A DNA stretch of 19,077 bases. Origin: JBEKZQ01 sp049509675 (GTDB lineage: Bacteria; Planctomycetota; Planctomycetia; Pirellulales; Thermoguttaceae). The notes under the pieces were generated by a model. It was not told the origin of the DNA. It saw only the letters and a program-made list of their open reading frames with translations, and did not search any database. Shown here piece by piece: positions 15,756 to 19,077 of this stretch; the stretch's first letter is position 1, and every line of letters begins with the position of its first letter. Location: positions 1-19,077 of the forward strand of contig JBEKZQ010000046.1 in the NCBI GenBank assembly GCA_049509675.1, given 5' to 3'. The position numbers and the translations under genes were made by a program.

Positions 15756-16383
15756 TTAAGCGCTCTTGCCCTTGGGTTTGCCGTGCAATTCCATTTGCCA
15801 GCAGGCGTTGAAGAGGAACTTCCTCGCGAAACCGAAGGGGATCGCCATCCGCACTGGCCGCGGAAGCTGCTGCCAATACTTGCTGGGGTAATACTTTTCG
15901 TACACGATCTCGAACCTGTCCATGAAATGTGCGTTCTCGCCAAACCACCTCTCCGTGAGAAACACCGCATGCCCGGGATACATGCCCTCGGCCGAGTTGG
16001 CGTAGGGAACGATGATCACCAGCAGCCCGTCGGGCTTCAGGACCCGGTGAGCCTCGCCCACAATGTGGCTGATGTTCGCCGAGTGTTCCAGGAAGTGCGA
16101 AGCGCGCACCACCGCGCAGGAATTGTCGTCCAGGGGGAGTGGGCTGCGGTCCAGGTCCATGAAAACATCGGGGGCATTCTCGACAATGGTCGTCTGAGTT
16201 GCAAAGCCGACGCCGTTGTCGAAGCCGATGAAACCCGCCGGCTTGTAATAGCCGCAACCTAAATCGATCTTGAAGTCGGCATTGCCGAAGTGGGCCTTGA
16301 GCTCCGCCAGCGACGCATGCCTGGCATTCAGTTGAAAAGTCGATTCCAGCGCTTGGTCCGACGCTCCGCGGGGGAACCGGCAT
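15756..16383 (-). CDS. SAM-dependent methyltransferase (class I, type 11) with an apparent frameshift
   Basis: The product is likely a small methyltransferase acting on the glycan or a sugar precursor. The intact part translated from the internal ATG at 16160 (134 residues) contains RASHFLEHSANISHIVGEAH and VLKPDGLLVIIVPYAN, the post-motif region of type 11 methyltransferases. The essential SAM site FKIDLGCGYYKPAGFIGFDN is encoded upstream in the same frame, so 16160 is too late as a start. That frame has no ATG, GTG or TTG start before a stop at 16385-16383. An ATG at 16383 with AAGAGAG upstream lies in the neighbouring frame. Removing one base from the G5 run at 16370-16374 (CCCCC in the sense strand) joins the ATG to the SAM site and gives about 208 residues. 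Either a sequencing error, a real inactivating mutation or an unusual start explains this. The stop is 19 bases before the next gene's ATG. Confidence 0.75.
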
Positions 16384-16426
16384 TATCTCTCTTGAACCTG
16401 ACCCAAGGCCGGGCAACGGTCGCAGT

Positions 16427-17062
16427 TCAACAACAACCGAAGCGGAAGTTCTCCGAGCGGGGGTCGCTCTTCCATTGCAACAACGTCAAACCCTGGCGGT
16501 CCTTGTCCGTCATGTTCGCCTCCGGCACTGTCTCGTCGAAGAGTCCCTTCAAGGGCCGATCGCACAACGACCAATCCAGGTCGGGGGCCAAAGGCGAAAT
16601 GCACGCCTCGCAACCCGGACTGTACTCGCCCGAGCAGAGATATTCGATCTGCGTCGGTTGGCGGAACAGATTACCGTGTGCAAAGCCGGGCGGGACCCAG
16701 ATCCAAGTGCCTTCGGCAGCATCCAAAGACGAAGGCATGTCAAAGGCAATGACCTTGCCGAAGGTCGCTGAGCCCGGACGAATATCCGCCACCAGGTCGA
16801 TCATCCGCCCGGAAATCGTACGCACCAGCTTGCCCATGTAGGGGTTCCATTGGAAATGCAGCCCGCGGATGACGCCCGCACGCGAATAACTCTCATTGGC
16901 CTGAACGAACCGCACTCCGGCAAGGCTCCCGGCGGCGGGATGCTGCGCAATGTCGCTGACGCGATAGGTTTCCGTGAAATAGCCCCGCGAATCGGAAAAA
17001 CGGGCAAAGCGGAGAACGAGAATCTCGGGAATCGCCAGTGATTGGATAGACAAGAGCTTCAT
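16427..17062 (-). CDS. rfbC: dTDP-4-dehydrorhamnose 3,5-epimerase family protein
   Basis: This 211-residue cytoplasmic cupin is predicted to epimerise C3 and C5 of dTDP-4-keto-6-deoxyglucose on the route to dTDP-L-rhamnose or a related deoxysugar. Motifs are DSRGYFTETY at 24-33, QANESYSRAGVIRGLHFQ at 54-71 with the expected catalytic base His69, GKLVRTISGRMIDLVADIRP at 77-96, WVPPGFAHGNL at 122-132, and EYSPG at 146-150 with the active-site Tyr147. Length is slightly above the usual 180-190. A GAAGG ribosome site is well spaced before the ATG, and a strong promoter lies upstream. It leads the polysaccharide cluster; rmlA, rmlB and rmlD are not in view and must lie elsewhere if the product is rhamnose. 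A deoxysugar epimerase of other specificity is possible. Confidence 0.9.
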   Translation of the reverse strand: MKLLSIQSLAIPEILVLRFARFSDSRGYFTETYRVSDIAQHPAAGSLAGVRFVQANESYSRAGVIRGLHFQWNPYMGKLVRTISGRMIDLVADIRPGSATFGKVIAFDMPSSLDAAEGTWIWVPPGFAHGNLFRQPTQIEYLCSGEYSPGCEACISPLAPDLDWSLCDRPLKGLFDETVPEANMTDKDRQGLTLLQWKSDPRSENFRFGCC

Positions 17063-17097
17063 GGCGCCTTCGTCAATAGCCAGGGGACTGGGGGCGA

Positions 17098-17126
17098 ACT
17101 GTACTAATTCCCCTTGGACGTGTCAA
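17098..17126 (-). promoter_or_regulatory. Sigma70-type promoter of the polysaccharide cluster
   Basis: Minus-strand TTGACA (17126-17121, perfect) and TACAGT (17103-17098, four of six) are separated by exactly 17 bases. The transcript would start near 17091, about 29 bases before the rfbC ATG, and could cover all six genes. Confidence 0.7.
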
Positions 17127-17198
17127 CGCTGATTGCTACCCCACCGGTAGAACTACAAAGTCGGGAATTCTTCCGGTCGCGGGTCCGCCCGGCACACC

Positions 17199-17255
17199 AG
17201 CCCGAAGCGCCGGCGAGGGATTTCCGACGCTTCTCCCTCGCTGGCGCGTCGGGCT
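17199..17255. repeat. 22-bp inverted repeat
   Basis: The arms AGCCCGAAGCGCC... (17199-17220) and ...GGCGCGTCGGGCT (17234-17255) match at 20 of 22 positions, with a 13-base loop. It has the look of an interspersed genomic palindrome. Confidence 0.8.
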
Positions 17256-17285
17256 AGTGGTCTGTCCATTTCGACATTACCGGTT

Positions 17286-17350
17286 GGGTGCCACTGCTGG
17301 CTTGCCCAGCAGTGCTGGAAACACGGTTGGACAAGCCAACCGTGGCACCC
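17286..17350. repeat. Nested palindrome: outer GGGTGCCAC arms enclosing two hairpins
   Basis: GGGTGCCAC (17286-17294) pairs with GTGGCACCC (17342-17350). Inside are two perfect hairpins: CACTGCTGG/CCAGCAGTG (17292-17314) and ACGGTTGG/CCAACCGT (17323-17343). The CTTGCCC core and GTGCCAC ends relate it to the repeat inside the membrane-protein gene at 755-832. Confidence 0.8.
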
Positions 17351-17604
17351 GTAAACTCAAGTTGGACAAACCAAACGAAATGGGCGTCTGGTGGATCAAC
17401 CAGGAGCGGGCGTTTTGCCCAGGAATGGGTCGTCTTTCGCGACTTTGTCGGTGCGAAGGTCTAGCGAACCGCGCCGGGGGCTGCCTAAAGTTTCCTCTCT
17501 GCTCTGTCTTGGCTCGTTTCCCGGCGCAACTGACCTCTTCGCCCTAAAGTGCGAAAGCGAGGTAGGTCAGCCGTAGCATAACGGAACCTTTTATCCGCCA
17601 AGAT

Positions 17605-17622
17605 GTTATGCTAAAGCATAAC
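17605..17622. repeat. Perfect palindrome GTTATGCT/AGCATAAC
   Basis: Eight-bp arms are separated by 2 bases. A half-copy, GTAGCATAACG, lies at about 17573-17583. It is AT-rich against the GC-rich surroundings and could be a protein-binding site or another repeat family. Confidence 0.65.
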
Positions 17623-17646
17623 CTACCCACAAAGACCCGGGGAATT

Positions 17647-17680
17647 GTACTCCTCTCGCTCCGCGAGAGGTGGGACATCT
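17647..17680. repeat. GTACTC palindromic repeat, copy 1 (half element)
   Basis: It reads GTACTCCTCTCGCTCCGCGA, then GAGGTGGGACATCT, after which similarity to the full element stops. The CTCTCGC/GCGAGAG hairpin is intact. Confidence 0.75.
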
Positions 17681-17713
17681 ATGGTTGTACAATCCTCGCC
17701 TGTGTGGACCAAC

Positions 17714-17762
17714 CCTCTCGCTCCGCGAGAGGTGGGACATCTCGCTCCAGCGAGATGAGTAC
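17714..17762. repeat. GTACTC palindromic repeat, copy 2
   Basis: It has both hairpins, CCTCTCGC/GCGAGAGG and ATCTCGCT/AGCGAGAT, joined by TGGGAC, and the GAGTAC end. It lies 33 bases after copy 1 in the same orientation. Confidence 0.8.
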
Positions 17763-17768
17763 GACAGG

Positions 17769-17829
17769 CCGTAGGACGGATTGCCAATCCGTCCGTTTTC
17801 CGGGGACGGATTAGCAATCCGTCCTACGG
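17769..17829. repeat. 26-bp inverted repeat whose arms are themselves palindromic
   Basis: The outer arms 17769-17794 and 17804-17829 begin CCGTAGGACGGATTG and match at 25 of 26 positions around a 9-base loop. Each arm contains GGACGGATT facing AATCCGTCC, so it can fold alone or with its partner. It ends 21 bases before the SUMF1/PEP-CTERM start codon, so it may shape the leader RNA. Confidence 0.85.
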
Positions 17830-17850
17830 TAGCACCAAGGGAGAACAACG

Positions 17851-18864
17851 ATGAAGCACACACTGAATACGATGATCCTGGCGGCGGCCGTGGCGGCCGC
17901 CAGCGTGCTGTCCGCCCGGGCCAGCACGATCACCATGGCGATGGTGACCGTGGGCGATCCGGGCAACGCGGCGGATACGACCGGCTACGGGGCAGTCGGC
18001 TACACCTATCAGATAGGCAAGTACGACGTGACCACCGCACAGTACACCGCGTTTCTTAATGCCGTCGCCACGACGAGCGACCCATACGGGCTGTATTACC
18101 CAAGCATGGCGTCGGTTGGCGCCCTCATCTACGGCTGTGGAATCACGCAAAGCGGAAGCGCCGGCAGCTACACCTACACGGTTGCGACGGCCTACCAGAA
18201 CTTCCCCGTGAACTTCATCACTTGGGGCGACGCAGCCCGTTTCAGCAATTGGCTACAAAACGGCCAGCCAAGCGGGTCTGAGGGGAACGGCACGACGGAA
18301 ACGGGGGCGTACACTTTGAGCGGCGGAACGTCCAACGCGGCACTGATGGCGGTCGCGCGCAATGCGACCGCAACCTATTTCATCCCCACGGAGAACGAAT
18401 GGTACAAGGCTGCCTACTACAATGGAGGTAGCACCAACGTGGGATATTGGACCTATCCTACGAAGAGCAATACCGCGCCCGGCAACACGCTGCCCGACAC
18501 GGGCAACAACGCCAACTATTACAATAACGGTCACACCGACCCGACGAACATTCTTACGCCGGTCGGGGCATTTTCCTCATCTCCCGGACCGTACGGTACG
18601 TACGATCAAGGTGGCAATGTCTTCCAGTGGAACGAAGCGAACGCCGGCGGTTCGTCGCGGGGTTTGCGTGGCGGGTCGTTCGCCGGCACCTCGGGCGGCC
18701 GGGCCTCCCCTAACCCCAACGGCACCGCGCCAACGTACGAGGGGGGCTACTTCATAGGCTTTCGTGTTGCAAGTAGCGTAGCGAGCCCTGAGCCCGGTGG
18801 CATCGCCATGCTGCTTGCGGGCGCGTTGGCGTTTGGAATCTGGAGACTACGCCGGAACGACTGA
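17851..18864 (+). CDS. Secreted SUMF1-fold protein with PEP-CTERM sorting signal
   Basis: This 337-residue protein is exported: the signal peptide MKHTLNTMILAAAVAAASVL is likely cut after ARA at 22-24. The body is the formylglycine-generating-enzyme/SUMF1 fold: YQIGKYDVTTAQYTAFLNAV near 51-70, PVNFITWGDAARFSNWL near 119-135, FIPTENEWYKAAYY near 172-185, GGNVFQWNE at 254-262, RGGSF at 273-277 and GFRVA at 303-307. The active-site Cys pair of true formylglycine-generating enzymes is missing, so it is probably not an oxidase but a binding or structural relative. The C-terminus from PEP at 313-315, then a hydrophobic stretch and RLRR, is a PEP-CTERM signal recognised by an exosortase. A GGGAG ribosome site precedes the ATG. 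Exosortase is not in the window. Palindromic repeats of one family flank the gene. Confidence 0.93.
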   Translation: MKHTLNTMILAAAVAAASVLSARASTITMAMVTVGDPGNAADTTGYGAVGYTYQIGKYDVTTAQYTAFLNAVATTSDPYGLYYPSMASVGALIYGCGITQSGSAGSYTYTVATAYQNFPVNFITWGDAARFSNWLQNGQPSGSEGNGTTETGAYTLSGGTSNAALMAVARNATATYFIPTENEWYKAAYYNGGSTNVGYWTYPTKSNTAPGNTLPDTGNNANYYNNGHTDPTNILTPVGAFSSSPGPYGTYDQGGNVFQWNEANAGGSSRGLRGGSFAGTSGGRASPNPNGTAPTYEGGYFIGFRVASSVASPEPGGIAMLLAGALAFGIWRLRRND

Positions 18865-18976
18865 CCCTTTTCCCTTTATTCCTTTTACCCTTTGACCTGC
18901 AAGCGGGCGCGGTTGCATCAAGAACGGCCTTTTGCCGAGCTACGCTCGGTGCGCGGGTTGCAAATGGGTGTGCGCC

Positions 18977-19029
18977 GTACTCCTCTCGCTCCGCGAGAGG
19001 TCTGACATCTCGCGGAGCGAGATGAGTAC
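18977..19029. repeat. GTACTC palindromic repeat, copy 3 (complete 53-base form)
   Basis: It is an almost perfect inverted repeat with GTACTC and GAGTAC ends; each half is itself a hairpin, CTCTCGCTCCGCGAGAG and TCTCGCGGAGCGAGA. The AATT next to GAGTAC mirrors the AATT before copy 1, suggesting that the real ends extend to AATTGTACTC. Confidence 0.85.
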
Positions 19030-19077
19030 AATTCGCAGATATTCCCCATCAGCGCGACTCGACGTCGGGAACCGATT

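Larger units (their letters stand above)
17063..17850. other. 788-base spacer: divergent promoters and a cluster of unrelated palindromes
   Basis: This region separates the minus-strand polysaccharide cluster from the plus-strand SUMF1/PEP-CTERM gene. It holds the rfbC promoter and at least six inverted repeats of different sequence families. The part 17351-17604 contains an imperfect inverted repeat CTGACCTC/GAGGTAGGTCAG (about 17528-17570) but no gene. Open frames such as one of 96 codons from 17257 run through the palindromes and look spurious. Confidence 0.6.

Noticed and set aside
15737..15970. 78-residue N-terminal extension of the CgeB/GT4 protein
   Set aside because: It overlaps the methyltransferase gene in another frame, and a perfect AAGGAGG lies just before the ATG at 15736.
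17647..17762. Possible CRISPR-like array formed by two similar repeats
   Set aside because: There are only one and a half copies 33 bases apart, the units are palindromic elements rather than a repeat-spacer array, and no cas gene is present.
18867..18895. Pyrimidine-rich tract after the SUMF1/PEP-CTERM gene as a terminator
   Set aside because: It is rich in C and T but has no hairpin in front of it, so a Rho-independent terminator is not supported.

Overview
The window looks like chromosomal DNA of a high-GC planctomycete, probably of the Pirellula type. The grounds are a PEP-CTERM protein with a SUMF1 fold, a membrane protein resembling a planctomycete-specific family, and many large palindromic repeats both between genes and inside one gene. 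This placement is inferred from gene content; no rRNA or other taxonomic marker is present.

Left part (1-4890): a truncated multi-pass membrane protein (minus) lies downstream of a xylulokinase gene, xylB (minus). Divergent from xylB is a lipoprotein of the extracellular sugar-binding type (plus), followed by tRNA-Ala(CGC) with a clear sigma70-type promoter. Spacers on both sides of xylB hold inverted repeats built from short tandem words, one with G-quadruplex potential on both strands.

Middle part (4918-9656): a GDSL esterase fused to a C-terminal autotransporter-like beta barrel (minus) and a solitary adenine-type DNA methyltransferase (minus). Spacers of about 400 and 600 bases hold hairpins but no convincing gene.

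Right-centre (9657-17126): a six-gene minus-strand surface-polysaccharide cluster. In transcription order it has a dTDP-sugar 3,5-epimerase (rfbC-like), a small SAM methyltransferase with an apparent frameshift, a CgeB-like/GT4 fusion glycosyltransferase, a GT2/GT4 fusion glycosyltransferase, an ABC-2 permease and its ATPase. The logic is sugar-nucleotide modification, glycan assembly and methylation in the cytoplasm, then export by a Wzm/Wzt-type transporter. A good promoter precedes rfbC and a second one lies before the permease. The two large glycosyltransferases share a homologous C-terminal GT4 module but have unrelated N-terminal modules.

Right end (17127-19077): about 700 bases packed with different palindromic elements, then a secreted SUMF1-fold PEP-CTERM protein (plus) flanked on both sides by copies of one palindromic repeat family. 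PEP-CTERM proteins are sorted by exosortases, which usually occur in exopolysaccharide producers, so this gene fits next to the glycan cluster.

No CRISPR array, transposase, integrase or complete defence system was seen. The most notable items are the paired fusion glycosyltransferases, the frameshift in the methyltransferase, repeats inserted in frame inside the membrane protein, and the nested palindromes around the SUMF1/PEP-CTERM gene.
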